Source: Aristolochia californica
Lineage: Eukaryota > Streptophyta > Magnoliopsida > Piperales > Aristolochiaceae
Reading direction: 5' to 3'
Length of the DNA: 64,000 bases
Assembly: GCA_029961685.1 (NCBI GenBank)
Contig: JARWKL010000007.1
Coordinates: forward strand, 11,803,406 to 11,867,405
Of the stretch, positions 44,873 to 56,466 are shown one piece after another. The translations under genes and the position numbers were made by a program. Each line of letters begins with the position of its first letter. The first letter of the stretch is position 1. A model generated the notes under the pieces. The model had not been told where the DNA came from. It saw nothing but the letters and a program-made list of their open reading frames with translations, and searched no databases.

Positions 44873-45895
44873 ATGGCATCCAGTAGTAGAAATATTGGAT
44901 CGGTTAAGAATGCCTCTCTGGTTGAATATAAAGTTCAACAACAATTGAATGATTGGACAATTCCATCCATTAAACCTACATCAATCTACAAGAAAGGTAC
45001 CTTCACCCTTTCTAGTACCATGGGAATCAAAACCATGGAACAAACCATTAATCTTGAAAATCAAGATTCAACTCTTAAATTGTTAGAGTTAACCGATCTC
45101 ACGAAGTATCTTGCAGATACTGAGAAGAAGTATATGCATATAGGATGTATACAGATTTCGTTCAAACCCTTGACCTTATTAGGGATGAACACATGTCTGC
45201 AGGCCATACTTCGAGATGGTCGCTGTTTGGATTGGAAACCCTCAATAATGGGTATTGTGGAAACAAGTCTCAGTAGGGGACCTGTTTACTTTAATGTCCA
45301 TCCAAACCTTACCCTATCATTAACAGATAGGAATTTGTTAGAATCTATCCAATTGAGAATTCTAACACAGGGATACAATTTTATTTCTGGAACTGAAACC
45401 ATTGCTGTCATAGCAAGGATTCATTTCAAAATTATGAATACCTTAGTCCCTAAGGTATTACACTTACCAGATCAAGGTAAGACTGTTTTGATCGAGACCG
45501 ATCTGATGAGTGCCAATGTTGCCACTCCAAGGATGATCAATTGGGAGGAAATTCATTTCCCAGCCAACTGGACTATTCCTCAGGCTGTTCCTCCACGGCT
45601 CCTGATTAATCAGGATATTGATCATGTCATCCAATCAACTGATGGCGATGTGGTAATCAATTTCAAAGATAAGACTCCCTACCGAGTCTCTTTACCACCC
45701 ACATCATCCCGATATTCGGATGTAGGTCCATCTAGTCGCCTACCGGAATTGGATGAAAAACAATCCTTAAAAGATGATTCCTCATTAAAAGGCATCCACC
45801 TATCAGACACCCAGATACCTCATGGGGTCTACCGCGAAAGGGAGCAAGACCGGACTTCTCCCACTCTCAGTGAAATGACTGGTTTTACTCTGTGA
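44873..45895 (+). CDS. Movement protein, 30K type, intact ORF (B2)
   Basis: 340 aa, starting MASSSRNIGSVKNASLVEYK. The core (about residues 65-200) carries the beta-rich 30K pattern: IGCIQISFKPLTLLG, ILRDGRCLDW, SRGPVYFNVHPNLTLSLTDR, GYNFISGTETIAVIARIHFK, then MNTLVPKVLHL and LTD-type strands. The tail is hydrophilic with Ser/Pro/Asp-rich segments. In live viruses such proteins gate plasmodesmata for cell-to-cell spread. A separate movement gene ahead of a capsid-Pol fusion is part of the family B plan. Its stop is 2 nt before the capsid ATG. Confidence 0.8.
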   Translation: MASSSRNIGSVKNASLVEYKVQQQLNDWTIPSIKPTSIYKKGTFTLSSTMGIKTMEQTINLENQDSTLKLLELTDLTKYLADTEKKYMHIGCIQISFKPLTLLGMNTCLQAILRDGRCLDWKPSIMGIVETSLSRGPVYFNVHPNLTLSLTDRNLLESIQLRILTQGYNFISGTETIAVIARIHFKIMNTLVPKVLHLPDQGKTVLIETDLMSANVATPRMINWEEIHFPANWTIPQAVPPRLLINQDIDHVIQSTDGDVVINFKDKTPYRVSLPPTSSRYSDVGPSSRLPELDEKQSLKDDSSLKGIHLSDTQIPHGVYREREQDRTSPTLSEMTGFTL

Positions 45896-45897
45896 TT

Positions 45898-48800
45898 ATG
45901 ATTTTTACACCTCAACAGAGTAACCCCGCTCCACCACCTTTTGTGGTGGACAGAGCAACAATCAAAGCTGAATTCTTTCACCCCAAAAATCTAGGTTTCA
46001 AAAATTGGTTTTTTGACACCTATGGGGCCGCAGAACGCATGGAATTGTCAAATGACTTTTATCTTTATTTGGAAACAAATAAGGTTATCATGTCTTTTGT
46101 TGATTGGTTCATGCAAACCAGACTCAAGCAAGCGGAGAAACGACCCTTAGTTTCTTCCTCCAATGCTCCCACTCTTTCTACCTTAACGAAAGAATGGCAT
46201 CTTATGTCTGGCATCAATATCAGATCAGTTCATCCTCCTACTGATCCAATCCGACTTGAATTTGCAAGTCCTTCAGGAAAATCCCCTGAATTTGTTAAAG
46301 CAGTTGCTTTTGTCAATCCTGAGGTTACCCTCAACCCTATGGGGCAAATCAGAAGACAAAACAACTTTACCAATTTAAATCTCCAAACTATCGGCCAACA
46401 GTTGACACGTATGGAAGATTTATTGGAAAAAGATTCCTCTAAGAAATATTGTCAAAATCCTTTTGACTTAACTTCTAGGAAATTACCATTGTTGATGGAT
46501 GGGAAACCCCTCATCAAACCACCGGTTCCAGTAAGGAACTTTAATTAGATAACAATTCTGAGGTTGTCGAAGAATTGTTATTAAGGCTTGGCAAATTGAA
46601 TCTCTCTGAAGATCAAATCAAGCAAGCCAAAAAGACGCCCGACGCATCGACTAATATGGTTAGTCAACACATCCAAAAATATTTACCCATACTTCATGTT
46701 TTGGAAGCTGACGAAACCTCGGATGAAAATTCTCATGAAGGATCTTTATCGCAAAATCCTATTGAGGATTTAACTCCTTCAGCATACTCTGATTCTGATA
46801 TTGGCCAAACTTCAGATCTTCAAGATTTGGGTTTAACTAATATCGTTCAAATTGAAGAAATTCTTCAGGAAATGATCAAAGACCAACCGAGTATTCACAA
46901 ATTAAATTATACGAAAGAATCTACTCGGGATTGGGATCTAAATCGCAAAATCTATTATCATAGGCCTACACCTCAGGACCTATTGTATGAAGAAAATGCG
47001 TATATAGATCAAAAAGCATATGATGGTCGCTCCATTTATGAATGGAATATTGATGCAATGTCTGAATATCAGATTTTAGAACATTGTAGAAGAATGCTTA
47101 TGTATGCTACTATTTGTAGACAACATAAGAATTCAGATCAAGGAATCGCAGAAATGATAACTGCTGGATTTTCTGGACACTTAAAAGGTTGGTGGGATAA
47201 CATCCTTACTCCTGCCCAACACCATGAAATCTATAATTTGAAGAAGGTTATCAAAACTGAGGCAGGCCAAGCCTACCTAGGCGAGGATGATGCAGTTTAT
47301 ACCTTAATTTCATGTATTGTCCATCATTTTATTGGCAATTTAATGTCCACTACTGATAAGGGACGCGAGGTTTTGAAAAATCTTAGATGTAAGACACTTA
47401 GCCATTTTAGATGGTATAAAGATGTTTTTCTTACTAAGGTTATGCAAAGAACCGATGCCAATAATGACTATTGGAAAGTTAAATTCATTGATGGTTTACC
47501 AACACTTTTTGCAAGTAAAGTACGCAAAAGGTTAGGTAATGAGGTAGGAATAATCAACTACCAACAATATACATATGGTCTCCTTACCAGTGCTATCATC
47601 CAAGAAGGACTGACCTTATGCAATGATTTAAAACTGCAGGCTCAACTTAAGCAACAGAATTTATCTGGTAAGCGTGAGCTTGGGGAATTCTGTGATCAAT
47701 TTGCTTGTGACACAGGACCCCACTCTTCCCATCAAAGGAAGCGCAAAGGAAAAGTCTCTCATTCTAAGAGACCAGAACCCTACTCCCACCAGAGTAGAAG
47801 ATATCCCAAAAGAATGTCTCATCAAAAGACTAGTCAAGAACAAAGGAGACCTCCTCCTCGGAAACCTTCTCGGCGCCCTACTCCTAGAAGGAATCCTCCT
47901 CCAGACAAAAAGAAAATAGTCTGTTATAAATGTGGCAAATTAGGCCACTATTCTAATAGATGCAAAACAAAAGAGAAATTGACCCAACTCCAGATGGATG
48001 AAGGATTGAGAATCCAGTTGGCTAAAATTCTCTTAAATTCTGATTCTAGGGATGATCTTGAGTATACCTCATCCAGTCAATCAGAAGATGACCCAGATTG
48101 CAGTTGTTCACACCTACAATCTGTGGCCCAGATGCATCAGATCAATGTCCTTACTGTTATGCAACGTAGCATGATAGAGACAATTGATCAAGAGGAAGAT
48201 CCTCAAACCAAAAGATATTTAATTAAAGAATATCTTGATCAAATCCATAATACTTCAAAGAGTGCTCCCAGCCAAGGAGTTAAACCTTATTCTTTGAAGG
48301 AAATTCTTAGTCGTTCTGAAGAAATTATATCTTCAAAAAAAAATATCACCATCTCCTCATTACAAGGAAAAATTAAAGAAATCAAGCATGAATTAAAAGA
48401 ATTAAAATCCTTATATAAAAAGCTTGAACAAAAATGTGAACAAAACCATTTGCCTCCAGAAAAGACATCGGAAGCTTCTTTTCTGAATCAAATTACCAAA
48501 GTCATCCATCAACGATGGCATACTGTGATTAATCTGGTTATTGATCAGAACTTTGTCATTCCTAAACTGACAGCTCTGATTGATAGTGGAGCAGACTTAT
48601 ACTGTATCCAGGAAGGGTTGATTCCAACCCAATATTTTGAGAAAACAACGCAAACGTTAGCTACTGCAAATGGAGACAAAATGCAGATTAGATATAAACT
48701 GAATGATGCCTCCATCTGCACTAATAATCAGTGCATTATAACTGACTTTTTATTAGTCAAAAATATGACACAACGGGTCATATTAGGTACTCCTTTTCTG

Positions 48801-50444
48801 GAGAAAATAATGCCAATTAAAGGCATCGACAACCATGGAATCCATGGACAGGTTAATAATCAACCTATTTATTTCTCATTCAAATCTCCTCCCCAAATTA
48901 GTTTTATCAATGAGATTTCTGAATTGAGAAGTGTCAAAGAACATCATCTGAGTTTCCTGCACAAAGAATTACAGTTTTTAACCCTTGAACAACAGTTGGA
49001 AACTCTAGAGACCAAAGAGAAAATTAGTTCTCTCCAAAAATTATTAACCCAAGAAATTTGTAGTGAAATTCCTACAGCTTTTTGGGAGCGACATAAATAT
49101 ATTGTGTCCTTACCATATATTGATGGGTTCAATGGGAGAACCATTCCCACCAAAGCTAGGCCTAGTCAAATGAAACATGCTTTACTAGACCTCTGCAAAA
49201 AGGAAATCCAAAATCTGTTGGATAAAAAATTAATTAGAAAATCTTACTCCCCATGGAGTTGTACTGCTTTTTATGTCAATAAAAATGTAGAAAAGGAACG
49301 AGGTGTTCCCAGATTAGTAGTTAATTATAAACCCCTCAATGACTGTTTGAGATGGATTCGCTATCCTATCCCAAATAAAAAAGATTTATTAGACAGATTG
49401 TTTTCTGCTAAAATCTTTTCCAAATTTGATTTGAAATCTGGATATTGGCAAATTCAAATTCATGAAAAGGATAAATACAAAACTGCATTCACTGCCCCTT
49501 TTGGTCACTTTGAATGGAATGTTATGCCTTTCGGTTTGAAAAATGCTCCATCTGAATTTCAAAATATCATGAATGATATATTTGCTCCTTATTCTGAATT
49601 TACCATTGTTTATATTGATGATATACTTGTCTATTCAGAATCTCTTGATACTCATTTTAAGCATTTACATGTTTTCAAATCCGTTAGTCGAAAACATGGG
49701 TTGGTGATATCGGCACCGAAAATGAAATTGTTCCAGACCTCTGTTAGATTTTTAGGTCACAATATTCACAAGGGAAAAATAGTTCCCATTGATAGAAGCA
49801 TTGAGTTTGCCTCGAAGTTCCCGGATGAACTATTAGAGAAAACTCAACTTCAAAGATTTTTAGGAAGTCTCAATTATATTGCAGATTATTATCCTCATCT
49901 TGCACAAGATTCTGCAATATTGCACAACAGACTCAGAAAAAATCCTAAGCCATGGACTCCTAAACATACTCAGGCAGTCCAAGTAATTAAGAGTAAGGTT
50001 AAACAACTTCCTTGTCTTAACCTCACTAACCCTTCGTATCCGAAGGTTGTAGAGACTGATGCCTCCCATATAGGCTATGGTGGCATTTTGAAACAAAGAA
50101 ATCCATCAGGTAAAGAAGAACTTGTTCGATTTACCTCTGGAACTTGGCATAATGCACAACTTAATTATTCCACTGTCAAACAAGAAATATTGGCAATAAT
50201 TAAGTACATTCATAAATTTTAGGATGCTTTATTAAATCAAAAATTCCTTTTAAGAGTTGATTGTTCAGCAGCCAAATCGATTCTTAAGAAGGATGTGAAG
50301 AATCTTACTTCCAAACAAATCTTTGCCAGATGGCAGGCGGAATTAAGCGCCTTTGATTTTGATATAGAACATATCAAAGGAGAATTGAACTCCTTACCTG
50401 ATTTTCTAACCCGTGAATTTCTCCAGGGTCAAAATCATGTATAA
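45898..50444 (+). pseudogene. Capsid-protease-RT-RNase H polyprotein (B2)
   Basis: It has the same domains as B1: capsid core (about 47110-47690), CCHC knuckle at about 47922-47963, protease DSGAD near 48580, RT YIDDILVYS near 49611 and RNase H ETDAS near 50053. One base is missing near 46544, giving a TAG at 46546-46548. TAG at 50220-50222 stands where B3 and B4 have Gln; this stop and the neighbouring Asp-to-Ala change are shared with B1. The frame otherwise reads through to TAA 50442-50444, overlapping ORF C. Confidence 0.9.
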
Positions 50445-51738
50445 CCCCGCAAGGGGCAATCCACTCCCAATGAGAGGACGTGGTAATCAACAATCAAGAG
50501 GCCGAGGCCGAAAGAATCCAGAAAGAGGAAATTCCTCAGACAAGAAGGGCAAAGCCCCAGTGTCGTATAAAGAGACACTTGAAGTAGAACCAGAGTATAT
50601 TACTGTTCCGGATACGGAAATCATTCTACTCCTCAATAAAGAGGATCTTGAGGGTACATTGGATTCCTGGGAGATGTTACAGAAATGGCTTGGAGAAGCC
50701 TACTGTCCCATCCGTGCAGGAAAACGATGGTATTCCTTTGAATCTATTTTGGTTCATCTAAATTCTATAGCAGTGCATCATACACTGACCAATGTGGCTA
50801 AATGGGATAGCCCAAGAGCGTACAGTAAATGTACAATACAAAGATTCATGCATCCCTCAACATGGGGAAAATTTGATTTGGCTAAAGCAGCTAATCTTCC
50901 TAATGATAAGGAATTTAATTATTGGGATTATATGGATTCTTGGTATAATACCTTTTATTACCAAAATCCTTCCCATAGGCATTCCTGGTTTTTCCAATGG
51001 GAAAAGAATGTCTTTCAGAGGTCATTACCTCTACCCAGTTGGGTCTTTGCATGGTGGATCAAATTTGGGCCACCCATTTCAATATTACCTGAGCCCATTA
51101 AGGCTTGTTTTAGTAAATGGACTCAATCCAGTACTGAGCTTAAAGCTCTGGGTTATGAAAAACCCCCAAAGCATTGGGACAGTCTTATCTTCTTTATGGT
51201 ATTTTCTCTACCATGGATTTGGAGATGGGATTGTACTACAGGCTTTAATGATAAAAGCCTACCAGTATTATTACGAACTTTTCATGTTCGATGGTGGAAA
51301 AATTTCCCCAATATTGATACCAAAGTTGCAGAAATGAAGTCTGCTATCATTCAAAATGAAAACAATCTTGGTTTGCATCGCATCCCGGAAGTCCATTATG
51401 ACTCCGACAATTTATTTGCAAGTTTCAAAACTCAATTGAAGAGTTTGATTCCGAATATTTCGGAAAAAGATATTATGAAAAAATTATTAGAATCAATGAA
51501 GGATTCTATGGTCACTTCGTGCAATGAAGGCACTTCTTCTCACCACCCAGCAGACGACAACATGTCCGTATCTGAACCTTCTGCTGCTGAAGATGATGAA
51601 GATATTGATTATAATAGCACTGAGCTAGATGATAATGCTCAAGACTCTTTACCGGATAGTCAGCCACCTGATGAGGATCCGGAAGAATATATTAATCTCA
51701 TGTTGCAAGCATTCAAGGCAACATCTAAAAAGAAATAA
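50437..51738 (+). CDS. ORF C, 433 aa, intact, TAV position (B2)
   Basis: I chose ATG 50437, which overlaps the Pol end by 8 nt. The N-terminus is Arg/Gly-rich (MRGRGNQQSRGRGRKNPERG), like an RNA-binding tail. The centre is Trp- and aromatic-rich (HPSTWGKFDLAKAANLPNDK, WVFAWWIKFGPPISILP, LPWIWRWDCTTGFNDKSLP). A helical region (residues about 325-360) follows, and the C-terminal 70 residues are acidic (SEPSAAEDDEDIDYNST). No family was recognised. The gene after Pol is usually the transactivator/inclusion protein, but no viroplasmin motif is visible. The stop overlaps the ORF D ATG (TAATG). Confidence 0.7.
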   Translation: MYNPARGNPLPMRGRGNQQSRGRGRKNPERGNSSDKKGKAPVSYKETLEVEPEYITVPDTEIILLLNKEDLEGTLDSWEMLQKWLGEAYCPIRAGKRWYSFESILVHLNSIAVHHTLTNVAKWDSPRAYSKCTIQRFMHPSTWGKFDLAKAANLPNDKEFNYWDYMDSWYNTFYYQNPSHRHSWFFQWEKNVFQRSLPLPSWVFAWWIKFGPPISILPEPIKACFSKWTQSSTELKALGYEKPPKHWDSLIFFMVFSLPWIWRWDCTTGFNDKSLPVLLRTFHVRWWKNFPNIDTKVAEMKSAIIQNENNLGLHRIPEVHYDSDNLFASFKTQLKSLIPNISEKDIMKKLLESMKDSMVTSCNEGTSSHHPADDNMSVSEPSAAEDDEDIDYNSTELDDNAQDSLPDSQPPDEDPEEYINLMLQAFKATSKKK

Positions 51739-52112
51739 TGTTGCAGGATATGACTATGACAGATAAATCTGTTCCAGATTCGTCGGCCAAGTCCGTCCAA
51801 AAGCTACAGAGGAAATCTTATCCTCCGGCCCACAGCTGGCCTATTTGTCACATCAATCAAGGCTCCTACAGTATAATTGGTCGGCCATTTTCCATAAAGT
51901 CTCACTCATGGGATGCCGCCAGTAGCCGTCTGCATCGGATAAGAGTTAAGGCTCTTCGTCAACAAAAGATGCTTTGGGACCAAGCCCATCAAATGTCTCT
52001 TTCCAATCCCCATCATGGAGATAAAGTGGATGATAACGATAACGATAATCAAGATGATGACTCATCCAAGAATCTCAATTATGGAGATCATGACTCACCA
52101 CCTCAATTATAG
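51738..52112 (+). CDS. ORF D, 124 aa (B2)
   Basis: It starts at the TAATG overlap with ORF C and ends TAG 52110-52112. The body is basic and the tail is Asp/Asn-rich (KVDDNDNDNQDDDSSKN). It is intact and nearly identical to B1 ORF D. No family was recognised. Confidence 0.6.
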   Translation: MLQDMTMTDKSVPDSSAKSVQKLQRKSYPPAHSWPICHINQGSYSIIGRPFSIKSHSWDAASSRLHRIRVKALRQQKMLWDQAHQMSLSNPHHGDKVDDNDNDNQDDDSSKNLNYGDHDSPPQL

Positions 52113-52140
52113 AGGTTACTTTTTGTATTAGTGGTGGATT

Positions 52141-53021
52141 CCATCATGAATGATATATTTGCTCCTTATTCTGAATTTACCATTGTTTATATTGATGATA
52201 TACTTGTCTATTCTGAATCTCTTGATGCTCATTTTAAGCATTTACATGTTTTCAAATCCGTTATTCGAAAACATGGGTTGGTGATATCGGCACCGAAAAT
52301 GAAATTGTTCCAGACCTCTGTTAGATTTTTAGGTCACAATATTCACAAGGGAAAAATAGTTCCCATTGATAGAAGCATTGAGTTTGCCTCGAAGTTCCCG
52401 GATGAACTATTAGAGAAAACTCAACTTCAGAGATTTTTAGGAAGTCTCAATTATATTGCAGATTATTATCCTCATCTTGCACAAGATTCTGCAATATTGC
52501 ACAACAGACTCAGAAAAAATCCTGAGCCATGGACTCCTAAACATACTCAGGCAGTCCAAGTAATTAAGAGTAAGGTTAATCAACTCCCTTGTCTTAACCT
52601 CACTAACCCTTCGTATCCGAAGGTTGTAGAGACTGATGCCTCCCATATAGGCTATGGTGGCATTTTGAAACAAAGAAATCCATCAGGTAAAGAAGAACTT
52701 GTTCGATTTACCTTTGGAACTTGGCATAATGCACAGCTTAATTATTCCACTGTCAAACAAGAAATATTGGCAATAATTAAGTGCATTCATAAATTTCAGG
52801 ATGATTTATTAAATCAAAAATTCCTTTTAAGAGTTGATTGTTCAGCACCCAAATCGATTCTTAAGAAGGATGTGAAGAATCTTACTTCCAAACAAATCTT
52901 TGCCAGATGGCAGGCGGAATTAAGCGCCTTTGATTTTCATATAGAACATAACAAAGGAGAATTGAACTCCTTACCTGATTTTCTAACCCGTGAATTTCTC
53001 CAGGGTCAAAATCATGTATAA
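52141..53021 (+). pseudogene. RT-RNase H C-terminal part (B3)
   Basis: It opens just before the catalytic YIDDILVYS and runs uninterrupted through RNase H (ETDASHIGYGGILK, VKQEILAII, FLLRVDCSAPKS) to TAA 53019-53021. The 5' part (capsid, protease, first half of RT) is missing. It lacks the TAG shared by B1 and B2. Confidence 0.88.
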
Positions 53022-54315
53022 CCCCGCAAGGGGCAATCCACTCCCAATGAGAGGACGTGGTAATCAACAATCAAGAGGCCGAGGCCGAAAGAATCCAGAA
53101 AGAGGAAATTCCTCAGACAAAAAGGGCAAAGCCCCAGTGTCGTATAAAGAGACACTTGAAGTAGAACCAGAGTATATTACTCTTCCGGATACGGAGACAA
53201 TTCTACTCCTCAATAAAGAGGATCTTGAAGGTACATTGGATTCCTGGGAGATGTTACAGAAATGGCTTGGAGAAGCCTACTGTCCCATCCGTGCAGGAAA
53301 ACGATGGTATTCCTTTGAATCTATTTTGGTTCATCTAAATTCGATATCAGTGCATCATACACTGACAAATGTGGCTAAATGGGATAGCCCAAGAGCGTAC
53401 AGTAAATGTACATTACAAAGATTCATGCATCCCTCAACATGGGGAAATTTTGATTTGGCTAAAGCAGCTAATCTTCCTAATGATAAGGAATTTAATTATT
53501 GGGATTATATGGATTCTTGGTATAATACTTTTTATTACCAAAATCCTACCCATAGGCATTCCTGGTTTTTCCAATGGGAAAAGAATGTCTTTCGGAGGTC
53601 ATTACCTCTACCCAGTTGGGTCTTTGCATGGTGGATCAAATTTGGGCCACCCATTTCAATATTACCTGAGCCCATTAAGGCTTGTTTTAGTAAATGGACT
53701 CAATCCAGTCCTGAGCTTAAAGCTCTGGGTTATGAAAAAACCCCAAAGCATTGGGACAGTCTTATCTTCTTTATGGTATTTTCTCTACCATGGATTTGGA
53801 GATGGGATTGTACTACAGGCTTTAATGATAAAAGCCTACCAGTATTATTACGAACTTTTCATGTTCGATGGTGGAAAAATTTTCCCAATATTGATACCAA
53901 AGTTGCAGAAATTAAGTCTGCTATCATACAAAATGAAAACAATCTTGGATTGCATAGCATCCCAGAAGTCCACTATGACTCCAACAATTTATTTGCAAGT
54001 TTCAAAACTCAATTAAAGAGTTTGATTCCGAATATCTCGGAAAAAGATATTATGAAAAAATTATTAGAATCAATGAAGGATTCTATGGTCACTTCGTGCA
54101 ATGAAGGCACTTCTTCTCACCACCCAGCAGATGACAACATGTCCGTGTCTGAACCTTCTGCTGCTGAAGATGATGAAGACATTGATTATACTAGCACTAA
54201 GCAAGATGATAATGCTCAAGACTCTTTACCGGATAGTCAGCCACCTGATGAGGATCCGGAAGAATATATTAATCTCATGTTGCAAGCATTCATGGCAACA
54301 TCTAAAAAGAAATAA
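53014..54315 (+). CDS. ORF C, 433 aa, intact (B3)
   Basis: It has the same architecture as the B2 copy: Arg/Gly-rich start, Trp-rich centre and acidic tail ending FMATSKKK. Only scattered substitutions separate them. The stop is not followed by the TAATG overlap (the bases read TAATT), so ORF D must start at a later ATG here. Confidence 0.7.
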   Translation: MYNPARGNPLPMRGRGNQQSRGRGRKNPERGNSSDKKGKAPVSYKETLEVEPEYITLPDTETILLLNKEDLEGTLDSWEMLQKWLGEAYCPIRAGKRWYSFESILVHLNSISVHHTLTNVAKWDSPRAYSKCTLQRFMHPSTWGNFDLAKAANLPNDKEFNYWDYMDSWYNTFYYQNPTHRHSWFFQWEKNVFRRSLPLPSWVFAWWIKFGPPISILPEPIKACFSKWTQSSPELKALGYEKTPKHWDSLIFFMVFSLPWIWRWDCTTGFNDKSLPVLLRTFHVRWWKNFPNIDTKVAEIKSAIIQNENNLGLHSIPEVHYDSNNLFASFKTQLKSLIPNISEKDIMKKLLESMKDSMVTSCNEGTSSHHPADDNMSVSEPSAAEDDEDIDYTSTKQDDNAQDSLPDSQPPDEDPEEYINLMLQAFMATSKKK

Positions 54316-54326
54316 TTTTGCAGGAT

Positions 54327-54689
54327 ATGACTATGACAGATAAATCTGTTCCAGATTCGTCAGCCAAGTCCGTCCAAAAGCTACAGAGGAAATCTTATCC
54401 TCCGACCCACAGTTGGCCTATTTGTCACATCAATCAAGGCTCATACAGTATATTTGGTCGGCCATTTGCCATAAAGTCTCACTCATGGGATGCCGCCAGT
54501 AGCCGCCTGCATCGGATAAGAGTTAAGGCTCTTCGTCAACAAAAGATGTTTTGGGACCAAGCCCATCAAATGTCTCTTGCCAATCCCTATCATGGAGATA
54601 AAGTGGATGATAAAGATGAAGATAATCAAGATGATGACTCATCCAAGAATCTCAATTATAGAGATCATGACTCACCACCTCAATTATAG
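54327..54689 (+). CDS. ORF D, 120 aa (B3)
   Basis: It starts at ATG 54327 (MTMTDKSVPDSSAKSVQKLQ), 11 nt after ORF C, because the upstream ATG of B1/B2 is lost. The acidic C-terminus KVDDKDEDNQDDDSSKN matches the B2 start copy at 43781. Unrecognised family. Confidence 0.58.
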   Translation: MTMTDKSVPDSSAKSVQKLQRKSYPPTHSWPICHINQGSYSIFGRPFAIKSHSWDAASSRLHRIRVKALRQQKMFWDQAHQMSLANPYHGDKVDDKDEDNQDDDSSKNLNYRDHDSPPQL

Positions 54690-54882
54690 AGGTTACTTTT
54701 TGTATTAGTGGTGGATTTCAAATATGTTCAAATCCACCTTAGTTCACTCCTTCTATATAAGGAGTTAGTCTCTTTAGACAAGACATAACTTGAAAAACCT
54801 TCCCCTCTGTCTTCAAGGTTGCTTACTCGTGTGCTTTAAGTCTTGGAGTTTATTGTAAGTACTTTATGATATTGTGAATAAA
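54635..54882 (+). promoter_or_regulatory. Family B promoter and poly(A) signal (B3)
   Basis: TGACTCA at 54635-54641 and 54668-54674, TATATAAG at 54754-54761 and AATAAA at 54877-54882. The spacing equals that of B2. Confidence 0.75.
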
Positions 54883-54962
54883 TTTGTAGTAAGTTAAAGG
54901 TATTCTCTGCCTGTTTTCCCTTTTACTTGCCTTCTGTCAATCTTCCATCTTCCCGCTGTATT

Positions 54963-55419
54963 TGGTATCAGAGCCATGGAAGTCTAAACCTTGAATATCC
55001 AGGTATGAAGTGATCTATTATAAATTTTATATATCTTAATCATCAGAGGAGTTAACTTCGTTCCGTAATGTTATAATACTTTACTATTCATCTTCGTTCT
55101 TGTTATGATATGGGACGTCACCCAAGTCGCGTATATGCCCGTGTTGCCGTTGCCGTGGATAGGTGTAGGCGTTGAAGGGCCGCTATACTCTTAAATCGTT
55201 GACAGACGTGTTTCTGATCATGAAGATGATGAACAGTAAATTGATTATGATATTAGGAATCAAAGTTTGCTTCGTTCATGATTACAATATATTCTGTTTA
55301 TAATATGTTTACTTCATACTAGGATATTCCCCCTTCTGGTTCTCTTTTACCACTCTTAGCTGTAGTATAACTTAGTTTATTTTAGTTTCTGTAATTCAAT
55401 TTGTTTTATTTGTTAACCT
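54963..55419 (+). promoter_or_regulatory. PBS and leader (B3)
   Basis: PBS TGGTATCAGAGCCATGG at 54963-54979, then about 440 bp of leader similar to 44429-44872, with a small deletion near 55133 relative to B2. No supported gene. Confidence 0.85.
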
Positions 55420-56442
55420 ATGGCATCCAATAGTAGAAATACTGGATCGGTTCAGAATGCCTCTCTGGTTGAATATAAAGTTCAACAACAATTGAATGAT
55501 TGGACAATTCCGTCCATTAAACCTACATCAATCTACAAGAAAGGTACCTTCACCCTTTCTAGTACCATGGGAATCAAAACCATGGAACAAATCATTAATC
55601 TTGAAAATCAAGATTCAACTATTAAATTGTTAGAGTTAACCGATCTCACGAAGTATCTTGTAGATACTGAGAAGAAGTATATGCATATAGGATGCATACA
55701 GATTGCGTTCAAACCCTTGACCTTATTAGGGATGAACACATGTCTGCAGGCCATACTTCGAGATGGTCGCTGTTTGGATTGGAAACCCTCATTAATGGGG
55801 ATTGTGGAAACAAGTCTCAGTCGGGGACCTGTTTATTTTAATGTCCATCCAAACCTTACCCTATCATTAACAGATAGGAATTTGTTAGAATCTATCCAAT
55901 TGAGGATTCTAACACAGGGATACAATTTTATTCCTGGAACTGAAACCATTGCTGTCATAGCAAGGATTCATTTCAAAATTATGAATACCTTAGTCCCTAA
56001 GGTATTACACTTACCAGATCAAGGTAAGACAGTTTTGTTCAAGACCGATCTCATGAGTGCAAATGTTGCCACTCTGAGAATGATCAATTGGGAGGAAATT
56101 CATTTCCCAACCAACTGGACTATTCCTCAGGCTGTTCCTCCACGACTCCTGATTAATCAGGATATTGATCATGTCATCCAATCAACTGATGGCGATGTGG
56201 TAATCAATTTCAAAGATAAGACTCCCTACCGAGTCTCTTTACCACCCACGTCATCCCAATATTCGGATGTAGGTCCATCTAGTCGCCTACAGGAATTGGA
56301 TGAAAAACAATCCTTAAAAGATGATTCCTCATTGAAAGGACTCCACCTATCAGACACCCAGATACCCCATGGGGTCTACCGCGAAAGGGAGCAAGACAGA
56401 ACGCGAAAGGGAGCAAGACAGAACGTCTCCCACTCCCAGTGA
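55420..56442 (+). pseudogene. Movement protein with altered C-terminus (B3)
   Basis: The core is as in B2. Near the end a 22-bp unit (GCGAAAGGGAGCAAGACAGAAC) is duplicated at 56381-56402 and 56403-56424. This shifts the frame so the last residues read QDRTRKGARQNVSHSQ instead of the usual MTGFTL end. The 30K core is open, so only the tail differs. Confidence 0.75.
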
Positions 56443-56466
56443 AATGACTGGTTTTACTCTGTAATT

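Larger units (their letters stand above)
43781..52140 (+). mobile_element. Family B copy B2, head-to-head with B1
   Basis: It begins at the ORF D ATG directly against the B1 PBS and contains promoter, PBS, movement protein, capsid-Pol, ORF C and ORF D. It stops at about 52140, just upstream of where its second TATA box would lie, and is joined there to an RT fragment (B3). Its PBS-to-ORF D part pairs with B1 as an inverted repeat with arms of about 7.7 kb. Confidence 0.87.
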
